NCBI GenBank assembly: GCA_017445925.1
Contig: JAFSRW010000024.1
Span: 1 to 64,000, forward strand
Length of the DNA: 64,000 nt
Direction: 5' to 3'
Origin: Bacteroidaceae bacterium
Lineage (GTDB): Bacteria; Bacteroidota; Bacteroidia; Bacteroidales; Bacteroidaceae
How positions within the stretch are numbered: the stretch's first letter is position 1; each line of letters begins with the position of its first letter. The translations under genes were made by a program, and so were the position numbers. Shown here in pieces: positions 45,476 through 60,400 of this stretch. A model generated the notes under the pieces. The model saw only the letters and a list, made by a program, of their open reading frames with translations, did no database searches and was not told the origin of the DNA.

Positions 45476-48400
45476 TTAATCTCCTACAATCACTTCGGAA
45501 TCCTTCTTCACCATACCGGCATCACCGCCACCGAAGACGTTACCCAAAATGGTGGCACCGTTCTTAATCTTCACCAGTGTCCATACGGTGTTGGCAAAAC
45601 TTTCACCCAAACCTGCAATACCACGGCTGGCACCATAAACTTCACCGCCATAATTTTGGTTATACTTGAAGCCTGGGGTATAGTCGTCCGGAGTACCTAT
45701 GGTACCACTGATGGTGACAGTACACATTGACTGCTTGCCTTTGGTGTGTCCCTCAGTCGTATCATCCTTCTTATAAGGATCATAAGTTTGACCAATCTTT
45801 GGAGCACCAACACTGGCATTAGAGCCTCCGCCATATACATTGCGGTGGATGATACCGCCATTGATGTTCACCTCAGTGAAGCGTGTCACAGAACCAGCTG
45901 AGTTGCTGTAGTCTATCTCCTTCATAGGTACTGTATTACCGGACGATGGGTTCTTGTAGTTAACTACTTCAATTTCTCCAGTGCCATCTTCGTTGACGGT
46001 ATGACGCCCGTTGTAATTCAAGTCATACTCGTACTTGCTGATACCAGAGCCAGAACCATATACATTACCGCGATGTGTCCACTGGTCATTATCAAGATCC
46101 GAAGTATTCGTCAAGGCAGCTTCCTCACTAACCGCATTCTTATCCAGCGTCTTTAGTACGTCTGTTCTGTTAGTATACGAATAGGCCATACCGATTTCAC
46201 CGTAGTTGACGGTCACCTTCGTGTCTCGGCGCACATGACCATCCTGACCACCGCCATAAACTGAACCAAGAATGGTAGGACCAGAAGCTGGTACAGCTGG
46301 CTCTGCTGGCTGGTAACCCGGTTCTCCTTCTGTTCCAACAGCCGGTTTTGCAGGTTTACCCAAAGTGCCAATGGTGACATCCGTCTCGTTGACATAGCCG
46401 GAGAAGAAGGCTGGGCAGTAGTGGTAGCGTGGTGTCTCAGAGATATTCGGAGCAGCCTCACCGGTACAACCGCCGAATACGTTTCCGTACGGGAGATTGT
46501 TCTTCACGGAGCTGCTGGGATTAGTCGGATCTACGTAACCCACTATACCGCCGAGGATATTGACCGTGGTCTTTCCGCTGTTCAGGAAGTGCCAAGCGTT
46601 ATCCTTTACAGAAGTATTGTCATTCGGGTCATATTCACTCGTCCACAGGTTTTCGTTAATATTCTCTCCATAGCCAGGTGATTTGCCATCTGCTGAGTAG
46701 TCGTCGGTTCCGCCGGAATAGTTACCCTTGCCCACGGAGGCCATGTTACCTCCACCATAAACATTACGATGAACACGACCACCGTTCATGGTCACGTAGG
46801 TGTTTCCCATAACCTTTCCGGCAATCAAGCTATATACATCGGCATCATAGTAATCATTGACGTCTTCAGAACCTTCGGTTGCACCAATTTTAAGCAACTT
46901 TAGCTTGTAGGTACCTTTACCCTTACCAGCACCATAGATCGAATGTCCTATCAAACCCTTGTTCAGCGTAACATGGGCATCTCCATATACATAGCCGTCT
47001 TCACCACTTCCATGTACAGAACCCGTTACACATGGTATTGTATAGTCATTCTCTATCTCTTCTTCCGTCTTATCATCTTCAGGCGGATTGGTATAATTGA
47101 TGTTCACCACAGTTTCATTGACGTATGCCAGATGAGCCGTAGCATAGCGATCGCCAGCCTTACCGCGGGAACTGCCGTAGACGTCGCCGCCATCAATGTT
47201 CTTTGTACCGATGTGACCGCCCGTCACATTTACAGTGGTCCTACCTGTATTTGTTGCGAACTGGAACTCATACGGCCAACTAAGTGCGAAGCTCTTTGTC
47301 TCATCAGCATGCTTAGCTGTTTCCACTAGAGGTCCTTTAGAGATAGTATCATTACCATTGGTGATGTTACCAACCGAACTCATGGCACCTCCGCCATAGA
47401 CACTACGTCCTATATGTCCTCCCGCAATGTTTACGATGGTACTACCACCCACCATACCGGCTCTTGCGTTGAAGTGTTGCTTACCGTCAGTACCTGTATA
47501 GGTATCTTCACCACTACCGGCACCATATACGTTGCCGCGTTTTGAGCGGACTTCATCGTTGAAGGCAACACCTTTTCCTAAGTCCCACCAAGGTTCAACC
47601 TCGTTGGTAGCCGGATTCTTATCTGGAACACCAATGGAACCGCTATTGATAGTCACTGTGGCATTACTGTAGTTATGGCCGTTTTCACCACCACCATATA
47701 CAGAGCCCTTGATAAGGGGAGTCGTATAGTCATCGTTGGCTTCCGGATCAGCCTTAAGGGTACCTATATTGACAACGGTTTTGTACACCCAAGCCAAATT
47801 ATCACATGGATCTAGAGATATTGGTGAGCCCACAGGTACTGACAGGGCACCGCGTGACGAACCGAATACCAGTCCGTTATCGCGTCCACTGATACCAATT
47901 GTACCGCCAGTGATATTTACGGTTGCCGTGCCGGTAGGTGTTCTGTCACCTTGTGGTTGATACGGATAGATGGGTTCTTTGTTGGTGTATCTCCACTGGT
48001 ATGGAACGCCAGCCAAAGGTATGTAGGCCGGATGACCTGCTCCGTCGGAGCGATCGAATGTTCCTACTGAACCCAAAGCACCACCACCATATACCATATG
48101 GTAGATGCTACCGCCAGTGATATTGACGTTGGTATTGCCCATAACCTGTCCGGTATAGGAGTTATTCATGGAGCCCTTACCGCCACCATATACGTTGCCC
48201 ATTGTAGCACTACCGAACATCACGTAGCCGGGATTCGAGTCATCCTTGGCTTTTACCTCGTTTCGGCCTATCTCACCGCCACTGATGTTGACATGGGTAT
48301 TACCACCTAAAGCAGCTAACTCGCCACCGCCAAATACACTGGCTCGTACATGACCGCCGCTCATAGTTATGGTAGAATTGTCTGTGACGAGAGCACCCAA

Positions 48401-51400
48401 CAGGTCGGCTTTGTCACTTGTAGTCACTTCTGCGATCTTATCCTCTGTTCCGTAGCCGCCGCCATAGACACTGCCGAAGGTGTACTGCACAGCGCTATTG
48501 CCACTTTCGGGATAGGTAGTTGGAACATCAACGTTGGCTTTCTGAGGTGCTTCGTTTTCGCGGACCTCAACACCGATAGTTCCACCCGTGATGGAGATTT
48601 CTGTACCATAGTTCTTTTCGTTTGTAGTATGGTATCCTGTCACAGCACCGAACTCGCCACCGCCATAAACATTACCCTTAATCCAGGCATCGTCGCTGAT
48701 GGTCAGTTTGGTACTCTTAACGTTACCCAGCTTTGTCCAGTTGCTGATTTCTGTACCATCCAGTGCAGTACGGCGTCCCATACCACCGGTGAAGACATTG
48801 CCACCCTTGGTATGAGTCACTCTACCGTTAGTAGAATCATACAAGGTGTTGGGTACATGGTTGTAATTCTTCCATTTCTCCCAGTCACCACCTGAAGTGG
48901 TGGTCCACTTGCTAATGTCGGTTTCTGTGATAGTGTTGGGGGTGTTGTCATCATTTGGTATGATAAATTCATAATTATTACCAATGGTACCACCGCTAAT
49001 GTCGATGGTGATGTGCCCGTGGGTGTGACCTGGAGCATCAGCTGTATGCTCTGTCTCAACGTCATCTTCGTCCTTACCATCAGGTATCATTGCGCCATAG
49101 TGAGGATTGTCAGTTGTCCCATCGCTGAGTTTGGGTGCTGCCAGATAGGTACCTACAGAACCGAGTCGTCCTCCACCGTAGATGGAGCCTAACATGGTAC
49201 CGCTGTTAATAGCTATATTAATGTCACCGCAAACTACACCAGCCGTAAGAGCCTCACCAGAGAATCCACGACCACCACCGAAGACGTTACCATCCACGTA
49301 GCTGGTTCCCCAAGTACCGATGATGGGACCGGAAGCAGGTTCATAGCCTTCTTCACCTACTGTGCCGACGGCTGCCTTACCGATAGTCATCGTTACACTA
49401 CCCAGCACGTGACCATCCTCACCTCCGCCGAAGACGGAGCCATAGACGATACCGCCAGTGACTTTCACATCCGTATCCTGAACGTCGGTACGTTTGTTGA
49501 AGTGTGTACGCTGGTCACCCTTACCGGCACCAAAGAGGTAGCAGGTTACGGGGTGTGCGGCAATCTGAGCCAGTGTACGTGGCAAACCAAGCGTACCACC
49601 TGTCATTTCAACATAGCATTTACCCTTGGTACTGGTTATCTCATTACCACCATATATGTTAGTCAGTACGTGTCCGCCACTGATGGTTACGTGCGTATTG
49701 CCCTCTACCATACCTGCTGTCTCCAACCATTCGTAAGCGGGCTCTCCTTCTCCTGGATTATGCACTTCATATGGCCAGTAGCCGGAACCTCCACCAAAGA
49801 CATTACCATAGAACGTATGACCGTCAGACCCTTCTTTGCTGGATTCATCCTCTATAGCATGTTGATCGTAGGGCAGATATTTCTTTTCGGTATCTCCCGG
49901 GTAAATCTTACCGTAATCCCAGTGTGCACACTCTGGCATAGCATTAGCCTTTTCTTCAATTTGTGCTGGCGTAGCTGTTAATGGGTCAATGAAATCCGCC
50001 TCTGCGTACGCTGCTGTCAGATCTTCTCCCAGACCAATCTGTCCGCCTTCGATATTCACCCAGGTATCTTGGAGCACATGACCATTTTCACTACCGCCAT
50101 ATACACCACCGGCAATAAGAGGTCTTGTAATATAGTCTGCTTCACCTTCATGTCCTGCCACATAACCGTTCTTGATGGTCACATGGGTCTCGTTCACGTA
50201 GGCTTTGTACTCAATATCCGGATCCACTGCAGGGTCTTTGCTGTCACCGCGACTGGCTCCGAATACATAACCATAGTCATCGGGGTCTAGAATATTATTT
50301 GAACTATCAAAATTCTTCATGTGCATTGGTTTCGGGGTAATAACCTGGCCTGTAGGATCTCCTGAGTTAGCCGCAGTACTTGGATAGTTGGTAAGGGTAA
50401 ATGGTCCTACGTATCCACCTGTTACGGTGACTGTACATGTACCGGTATTTGCCTCAAAAGCAGTGGGCTTTTGGATGCAGCCGCTGTGGCTATGACCGGT
50501 TGGAGTTATTTTGGTCTTAATTGTTCCAACACCACCTAAGTTTCCACCACCGAAGACGCGGTCACCCACCGTGCTACCTTTGCCTAAAAGAACCTTGGTG
50601 TTACCAGTCACGTCTGCAGAGTTTCCACCGCCAAAGACACTTCGTGTGATGGTGGCCACATCGCGGTAAGAAGAATTTTCGTCGTAAGTATTGATAGGAA
50701 CCAAGACGTTCTCAGCATTGAGATGCGTACCTGTACCAAGCTCCACATACGTGTCTCCATCAATAGTGGCCTGGTCGCCTCCACCGAAGATATTGTCGAT
50801 GGTACCGACTGCCAGAACAGCCTTTCCATACGTAGAACCTTCTGCTGCCTCATAGCCGCTAACATAATACGTATAAGTGGTTCCATGGTCGGTGACTTCA
50901 TGTGCGCCTTGAGTGAATTGGCTATATGATTCATCCACATATTTGGCAGCAATATAACCTTGCTCCATATTTACATTGATGTGAGGACTGCCGATTACCA
51001 ATGCTTCATTACCTCCACCAAAGATTTCTCCAATCTTTGTGGCAGAAATAACATTGATCTGGGGATTCGCCTTCGGGTAACCGTAAATACCTTTAGCCAG
51101 CAGGGCATTCTTAACTTGTTCTTCGTCGTTAGGATCAGTTACCGTTGCCATGGCTGCTATACTGTCTTCTCTAAACTTCTCATAGTCCCTTGGCTCATAA
51201 ATATCCTTGTTTTCTGCATCTTTTTCTCCGGTATTATAATAGCCATAGATAGAGTAGGGGGCATTTACACCCAAACCGCCGCCATACAGTTTGTCAATAA
51301 CGATAGGCTTACATCCTTCCTCCTTGATGGTCACTGTGATAGCACCATAGATGTGTCCACTGGTATCGTTACCGCCATAAACTGCACCGAAATGTCCATT

Positions 51401-54400
51401 GGTAACCGTCAGGTTAACATCGCTTCGTACATCGGCATCTGTTGAGCCTCCGAAGAGCACGCCCATATAATCCACACAATTCATCTGTATGCGGGCTTCA
51501 CCGTCAATCTCAGCATTCTTACCAGCACCGTAGGACTTGTCGATAACTACCTGACATTCGGTTGATGTCTCGAATACTGACAATGCCAGTGTGCGGATAT
51601 TACCTGCCTCGTTGCTACCACCATAAACAAAGTGAATACGTCCTCCGATTACGTTTGTCTCTGCTTTTCCTGTACCATACGAATAGTTGGCTTCTCGATA
51701 TTCCTTTTCTATGGCATCTGATTTCTTATGAGCTACGTATGGATGCTCAGATGAACCGTCACCATCGTTTGTAACATCAGTTCCCGTAGTGGTATACTCC
51801 ATAAAGTCATAGTAACCCACGTTGGCACCCGGGTTCTGATACAACTTGCCATCACTCTTCTGATATGCGTCCTTTCCGTTACCGCCACCGAAAAGCTCAT
51901 CTATCTCGTAGGTACCATAAACGTTCAGCAAGTTGGCAGGTGTAGATGCTGCATTACCTCCACCATATACCTGTCTGATGCTCGTCTTTTCGCAACCGTC
52001 AATGATGACTTCTGCAAACTCGGTAGTAGCCTTGTAGTCAGCTGCTGTTCCGTTGGCTTGTGGTCCGTATGGTTGATAGAGTGCCAGGTCACCGCCACCA
52101 TATACTGCCTCCACGTCATACTTCTTGTTAGCAACAGCTATTCGCATATCTTCTGTTTTTGTTAGGCCGGTAAGGTCAACATGTAATTCCGTTGCGAACT
52201 TTGCCAATTCAGCCCTTTCTACAGCATCTTGTATGCGTTTCAGAGCCTCAGTCTTTTCTGCGTCGCTTCCATTTCCGGCAAGAATGGTCTTGTCGGCTGC
52301 AATGGCCGTTGCAAGATCATATGTACCTTCCGCAAGGGTGACTAATTCGCCATAACTCGTAATGGAGTAGCCGGCGATATTGTTGAACTTGTCATATTTT
52401 TTATAATCATCATTTTCATTTAAGGCATCATGAATTGCTAACTTGTCCTTGTGCTGTGTAGCATGCACATGCACCTTCACATGTCCTCTGGGCGTACCGT
52501 TCAGGTCGTTACCACCGAAGACACGTCTTACAGAACAGCCTCTTGACGTAGTAGGCACAACAAGGATGACATTTCCTTCGTCGTCTGTTATTCCGTTCAA
52601 ATCAACTGTTACTCTGCCGCCAACATCGGCTGCAATAGCATCATTTCCCTTGCCGCCACCATAGACATCCTCTCCAATAATTCCGCCAATCAGGGTAAGC
52701 TTTGTGTCTTTTCGGACTTGAGCTGCCTCTCCTCCGCCATAAACGTTACCGGCAATGGTGGGATAGCTGGTGTAATCATAGGTTAATTCACCAGTTTTTT
52801 TCGGAGTAATATTCACTTCTGTGGAGACAGATGTTGAGAATTGTGCAGGATTTGTTTCTGTTGTGCCCAGACCACGGCTGGCACCAAATACATTACCACC
52901 ATAGCTTGCAGCATAATCCGTAGCAGAACTGATTGTTCCACCAGTGATGTTCACTTCATTACCGCTTTGTTTGCCTTCTCCATGTCCTTCATCCGTATCA
53001 CCCTTCTTATATTGATAATAGGATTGTCCAATCTTAGGTGCACCTACGTTGGCCAAAGAACCACCACCATAGACATTACGGTGAATGGTACCACCATTAA
53101 TCTGTACGTTTGTGAATCGGGTTACAGAACCTGCAGAGTTACTGTAGTCCTTTTCATATAATGTAATCTTTCGGGCTCCATAGTTGTCAATATGATCATT
53201 GTAGTCTCCATCGTTATTGAAGTCATACTCGTACTTGCCGATTCCGGAACCAGAACCATACACATTACCGCGATGGAGCCACTGCGGATGTGACAAATCA
53301 CTGGTGCCAATCAACAAATTTGCCGTGGTGGCGTCTGTATAGGGCTTTCCTATTTCACCTGCATCAATAATCACGTGCGTATCTCGGCGGACATGACCGT
53401 CCTGACCTCCACCATAGACTGAACCGAAAATCTTGGGTGGTTCTACACCTGCACTGTCGTACACGTGAACATGTGTTTCGTTAACGTAACCGGAGTAGAA
53501 AAGGGGAGCATAGAGGTAACGCGGTGACTCCTCGATGTTAGGTGCTGAGGCACCACGGGCTCCGCCAAATACATTTCCGTATGGCAGTCCGTCCTTCATG
53601 CCGTCCTTGTCTGGGCCGTCAGATGTTTTTATAATACAGCCCACTTGGCCGCCTTTGATGTTTACGTATGTCTTGCCGCTGCTAAGGAAGGCTTGACTGA
53701 ATTCGCTCACGTTATCCCACAGATTGCCGGTAAGTGTCTCGCCATAACCTGAGGTCGAGTAGTCATCCGCTCCACCAGAGTAATTGCCCTTTCCGGTAGA
53801 TGCCATGTTACCGCCACCGTAGATATTGCGCACTACATAGCCGCCTTCCATTTCTATGTAGGTGTTACCATACACCTTACCGGCAGTTACACTGTAAATA
53901 TCGGCAGTATAAGCTCCGCCTCCGTCAATTCTGTTCAGTGAATGTTTGTAAGTATCCTTACCCTTTCCGCCACCATACATGGCATGACCTATCAAACCTT
54001 TCTTCAGGATAACCTTGGTATTATCAATCACATGACCGTTTTCACCGCCACCGTAAACGGAACCGGTGATACAGTCGTAATCGTAGGTGTCGCCGGTCTT
54101 GTCTTTGTAGTTTGCTGGAGTGGCACTATTGTCCACAGGATACTCAATATTTACCTTTGTTGCCTTTACATTGGCGCAGAAGGCATAATCGTAGCGTGAG
54201 CCCGCTTTACCCTTTCCTCCACCAAATACATCACCGTTGTCTTCTCTTCGGGCTTTCTTTTCTTCATCCGATGCGGCAGCCCCGTCTATTGTGGCAGGTC
54301 CTGTATAGTCCTTTCCGGTGATACCGATACGTCCACCGTCAATGTTGATATTGGTTGTACCTCCTACTGGACCATTTGCCATATAAGGAATGAAGCCCAT

Positions 54401-57400
54401 CTTATACGGCCAGCTAAGAGCGAAATCATAGAGTTTTTCATCGGACGTTCCGGGTGTTCCTGTATGAGTGTCATGCTTTACTGCATCTGTGAAGTTAATC
54501 AAGCCCACCGTTGCCATCTCGCCACCGCCATAGATATTCTTCTCCACTTGACCGTCCTTGATGTTGATGTACGTGTCACCACACACGATGCCGGCTAATT
54601 GCATAGGAGTGAAGGTGTATTCGTCGTAATCGAATCCGCCTGCGGGAACGGTAGTCTCGGTCTCAAAGTCATCACTTCCGTATCCACCGCCAAAGACATC
54701 GCGTTTAATAGTCGGGTTATCTGAACTAGTTGTTGTAATGGTTGTGTTATCATCTTCTAAGATGCCGCCTACAGTCGTGTAGGTATCTCCACGGGTCATA
54801 CTGAACTCTGCACCGCCATATACATTGCCCTTGATGACAGCATTGCCGTAAATGTTAACCTTCGTTGTCTTAACCGTTCCCAGTTTAGGCCAAAGATCGT
54901 TGGTGCTTCCGTTCAACAATGTCAGTCGTCCCATACTGCCACCGAAGACGTTTCCTCCCTTGGTGTGACTCAGCAGATAAAGATTTTTGTCGTTATCATC
55001 TTTTCCATAGTAGAATTCGGTCTTTGGTATATGGTTCTCTGTCTTCCATGTTTCCAAATCATTTTGGGCTTGAATTCTTCTTGGAACTGGCTGGAATTCC
55101 CAATCATTACCAATGGTACCACCGCTGATGTTTACGGTGATATGGCCGTATTTTTTACCACCTTCATCTTCTCTAAGCTGACCATAGGAAGAATCACTGG
55201 AATCCATAAAACCAATACCCACGGAAGCCATACGACCACCGCCATAGATGGAGCCCAACATGGTACCGCCGGTAATATTTACCGTTGTGTTGCCGCCTAC
55301 AGCACCAGCAGCCAGGTTTCCACCGCTGAATCCACGACCACCACCAAAGATGTTACCATCCACATAGCTGGTGCCCCAAGTACCGATGATGGGGCCATCA
55401 TTATATGTAGTGCTACCAATTGTGAATGGATCGCCTTTGCTAATCGTAACCGTGGCATCGCCAATCACATGTCCATCCTCAGCGCCGCCGAATACGGAAC
55501 CATAAATGATACCGCCTGATACATTAACTACTACACTGCCCGCATTGGTGTACTGATTGAAGTGTGAACGCTCGTCACCCTTGCCACCACCGAAGAGGTA
55601 ACAGGTAACGGGATGTGCGGCAATCTGTTCCAATGTACGCGGCACGCCAAGCGTACCACCGGTCATCGTCACTGTACATGTTCCCTTTACGTCGGTATAT
55701 TCGTTACCACCATACACATTTGTTAGGATATGACCACCAGAAATCTGAACGTTGGCATTACCCTCTACCCATCCAGCCGAACGACACCAGTCGTAGCCGA
55801 TATCCTCACCTATGTTATTTTTAATCTTATAGGGCATATAGCCTGAACCGCCGCCGAATACACAGCCAATCCACGTTTTTCCATCAGAAGGATTATCCGT
55901 AGTGGCAGGACTTAGGTCCGGGTGATCATTAACATACGAAGAAAAGTATTTATAATACGGATCGTAAGGCTCATATACCCAATTGGGGGCTTCGGTTGTG
56001 CCTTTATTCCTGCCGTAAGGGAAGTGCGAGCATTCAGCTAAAGCATTACCACCTACACCTGATGTGACTGTCGTTGTGAGAGGATTGATGAACTGTGCAT
56101 CAGTATAGCGCTTAGGCGTAGTGGGTTTGTTATTATTATCTTTATTATATTCTCCATTACCTACACCAATCTGACATTGGTCCTGAATCTTCACGAGGGT
56201 ATTGCCCAGTACACGTCCGAACTCACCACCGCCAATTACGGATTCCAGAATGAAGGCTGTACCACCGATGGTTACATCAGTGCTTCCTACATAGGTCTTG
56301 AAATGCGTATCAGGGTTAGTCGAAGGATCCTCTATGAGACCACAGCCTCCCCCCCATATCCATCCTTGTGGGACAGGACCGCCTTGCGCATCCGACCTGT
56401 TCATACCGTCAACTGCCACATCTACGGGACCAATCTGACCACCGGTAACGACAACCGTACATAAGCCGGTACCCTCTGCGCAAGAAATGGGCTTACCAAT
56501 ACATCCTGTATGAGCAGTATGACCATAGACGTTTGTGTGAGCCGCATCCGTACTTGTGGTAAATGTACCTACGGAACCGGAGTAACCACCGCCAAAGATA
56601 CCGTTAAAGACATAACCGCCAGCCATTGTGACTCGGGTGTTACCATGAACATCAGCAGCACTACCACCGCCATAGACGGTATTACCAATGGTAACCTTTC
56701 CTGCACCTTCTGCTACTGAAGCATAAGTCCCTTCACCAGTCTTATTGGCACAGATATAAATCTCGGCATCACCGTTCTTGTTGTATGTTTCGTTGCCTGT
56801 TACATCGGCATTTTCACCGCCACCAAAGACGTTGCCTGTTATATGAGCACCTTCGGTGTCATGTTCATCAGTGCAGTCAATCGTAATTCCTGCTCCGATA
56901 TTCTCACCACTCGCTGCATTGATGACATTGCCATTCGTATCAAGGACTTTTCCTTCGCCATTACGCTTCATGATATACACCTTGGCAGAGGAGTTGATGT
57001 TCACCTGCGTATTACCCTTTACCAGACCTTCCTTACCGCCACCAAAAACATTACCGATAGTACCAATAGCATCATCAATCGTGCAATGGATTGTCTTGCC
57101 ATCTGAATTGTTGGTGATATCAGAAATGTTCGGGATGTAACTGAACTCCTTTGGAATATCTACGGTTGTACCAGCCTTGTTGCCTTTCATCATGTTGATG
57201 TTTATCTCAGTGTCAGCATTGGCCTCTGCATTGAAACTTCCGCCATATATGTTATCGATACGAGTGGCTGACTTAACATTCACTGTGATTTTTCCATGAT
57301 GGTTAATCGGGGTCTCTACGCCACCGGACTTTAACGTGCCAGGATAAGCGGCTTCGTTACCACCGCCGACAAGGTTCTGGATGATGATGGGGTTACAGCC

Positions 57401-60400
57401 GTCGGTTTCCTCGATGTTAACCGTGATGTTACCTTCGATGCCACCTTCTGAGTCGTTGCCACCATAAACGTTCTTCAAAATACCACTGGTAATAGTCAGC
57501 GTAACATCGCCATGTACGTGGGCATTATAGGAACCACCATGAACATATTCGATAGCATTTCCAGAACATGAAGCTAAGATAATATTAACGTAATTAACAT
57601 CACCCTCATTGCCTGCACCATATAGTCTGGTAATCCACAATGGACACGTACCAGTACCCTGTTCTGGAATAACAGGAGCCGTGCTACCGCAGCTACCTTT
57701 GGAGTCACCGCCACCGAATACCTGACCTATTTTACCACCTCGACATTCGATTCTAGCTGTACCGATGACGATAGCACCTTCATTCTCATACCAGTTGCCA
57801 TCCTCTTTTTTGATGGGTCGGCCGCCGTTACCACCGCCAAAGCCGTAACCGATGTCGTAGCATCCATTTATCAAGACATCTGTTTCAGGAATAACAGCTG
57901 AGTTACAGCCACCATAGACCTTCTCAATACTGGTATCATCACAACCGTCGATAATAACATGACTCTTCTTGCCTGTAGCGGGCAGGTAATCGGCCTGATT
58001 ACCACCACCATAAACAGCCTGAATATCGTAAGAGAATTTTCGGTCGCTGGAGCCGTGACCAGGAAGTATCTCTGCCTCTGTGTCTTTCCGTATTTGTCTG
58101 GTGGAATAAACGTGAACCGTTACCTCGCCCGTAGGTGTTCCATTGTGGTTGTTGCAACCGAAGACACGTCCCATTACAGGTGTAGGATAGTCTGTTCCAC
58201 CAATGACGGGGTGCTCTACTTGTTGGTTGAATACAACGCCTGCTGTCTGGCTTGTAACGCCTTCATTCACCGTCACAGTAACATCACCATACACGTTGGC
58301 CATTGTCGTGGAGTTGCCTAAACCACCACCATAAACGTTACCAACGAGTCCGCCTGTCAGACTGACAGTCGTAGTATTGCTGGCCGATGTCTTGCCAGCA
58401 GCCCAAGTGCCACTTACAGCCTTCTTATAGTAATTGGTTGAGCCATTAGCCTTGGCATCTGGATTGGTGATGCGTGTATAGACACCGGCTGCCTCTGTGA
58501 AATATCCTGCAACAGGAGTAACATCTGTCTTTAATACACCAGCAGCAATCTCTTCAGCAGTGGGATCTGCTTTTACAGTTAAAGGAACATACTGGATACT
58601 TCCATCGCCATTCCAGTTGTCTGTATTGGTATTTGCCAAGGCACCGCCGCCATAGACATCATTCTTAACAACACCGCCGCTTACAGTGACAGTCACGTTC
58701 TGCTGGACATAGCCCTGTTCACCGCCACCATAGACGTTACCATAGACGATACCGCCTTTAATAGTGGCAACGGCGTTTCCTCTCACTTTTCCGGCTTCTG
58801 CAAAGGTTGAAAGACCTTTACCGCCACCATAGACGTTACCATAGGTCGTGGAGTTTTGCATACCAATCACGGTGACACCCTCAATCGTCACATCTGTGGT
58901 TGTCTGTACGAAGCCACTCTCACTGCCACCATATACATTACCCCTGACGGTACCACCCTTAATGTGCATAGAGCTTTGGCTAACTAAGGCCAGCGTTTCA
59001 AGGAACTCAAGATACATTTCCTCAGCAGTTTTACCACCCGCAGCAGTAAATCCTACCAGCGTATTCTCATTCGTCATCTTTTTAGATTGTCCCTCTCCAC
59101 TTTCTACAAAATGGGGATTAACGCCCTTACCGGCACCAAAGACATGTCCTGCGTCACTGGCAGCACCATTATATCCGATTTCTGCTTTACCTTGGATGGT
59201 GACACCGCATATACCACCTCTACGCATTTTGTAAGGCATTCCATCAGGTAGATTATCAGGTGCAGGAGGTATCGTTGTTTCATTTGGGTCATTTGGACAA
59301 AGAGTAGGAGTTATACCTTTCACCCAATATCTGCCCACGGTAGCAATCTCGCCGCCGCCATATACGTTCTTCCCAATCTTGGTATCACCACCAATGGTGA
59401 CAGTACTGTTACCACGTACCAGCGCTGAGTAGCCATGGGTCTCTAAGCCCTTACCGGCACCGAATACGTTTCCATAAATCATGGGGGCACAAGTGCCTTC
59501 TCCAACACCTATCTCCACCTGTGTGTTCCATTCCACACGACCAATCTCACCACCGCCATAGACGTTACCCGTACCTGCAACGAGACTTCCATTGTTAAGT
59601 GTTCCAATTGTACCATTATCAATGGTGACCTTCGTGCCTTTGTCCTTATTCTCGTTTGATGCAGGATCTTCACAAGCACCATCGTCATTAACACCCACCA
59701 TGGCTTTCTCACAGGTAAAGGTGTCATCCCTACCTTTACCGCCACCAAATACATTCTGTGCTATCGTGGTATGTGTGTTCTGAACCTTGACATGGGGATT
59801 ACCATGAACATCACCAGCATCACCGCCACCATAGACATTGCCACCCACAGCAGCCGTATGACTATTGTCCGTATCGCCAATCGTTACTTGTGGATTACCA
59901 GTGACAGTAGCCGTTGTTCCCAAGCCACCACCAAAGACATTTTCTGTAACAGTGCCGTTGTTGATGCTGACTGCCGGACAATTCTGACTGCTAACTGGTG
60001 TGTAGTCTGCTTGATTACCACCGCCATAGACGTTGTGGTTAACAGTACCGCCATTGATATTGACGGTTACCGTATTCTTCGGAGTACCGAGATAGTTGTT
60101 ACAACCAAATACGTTGTTAACAACAGTGTTGGTACTGCTGCCTTTTTCCATCGTCACAGTCACAGGACCATAGACATCAGCAGCGATTGCAGGAACAGCG
60201 TTTTGAGCCCTCTGTCCTTCACCACCACCATAGAGGTTGCCGGTAATGGTACCGCCATAGAAATTAACCTGAGTTTCTTTTCCTTCTGTTGCCGTTTCTT
60301 CACTATTTACCAGATGAGAGTTTACCTTACCTTTGGCACTACCGCCATATACGTCACCAGTAATATTGGCATAGCCTACTGGATCACCAGCTGTAACGGT

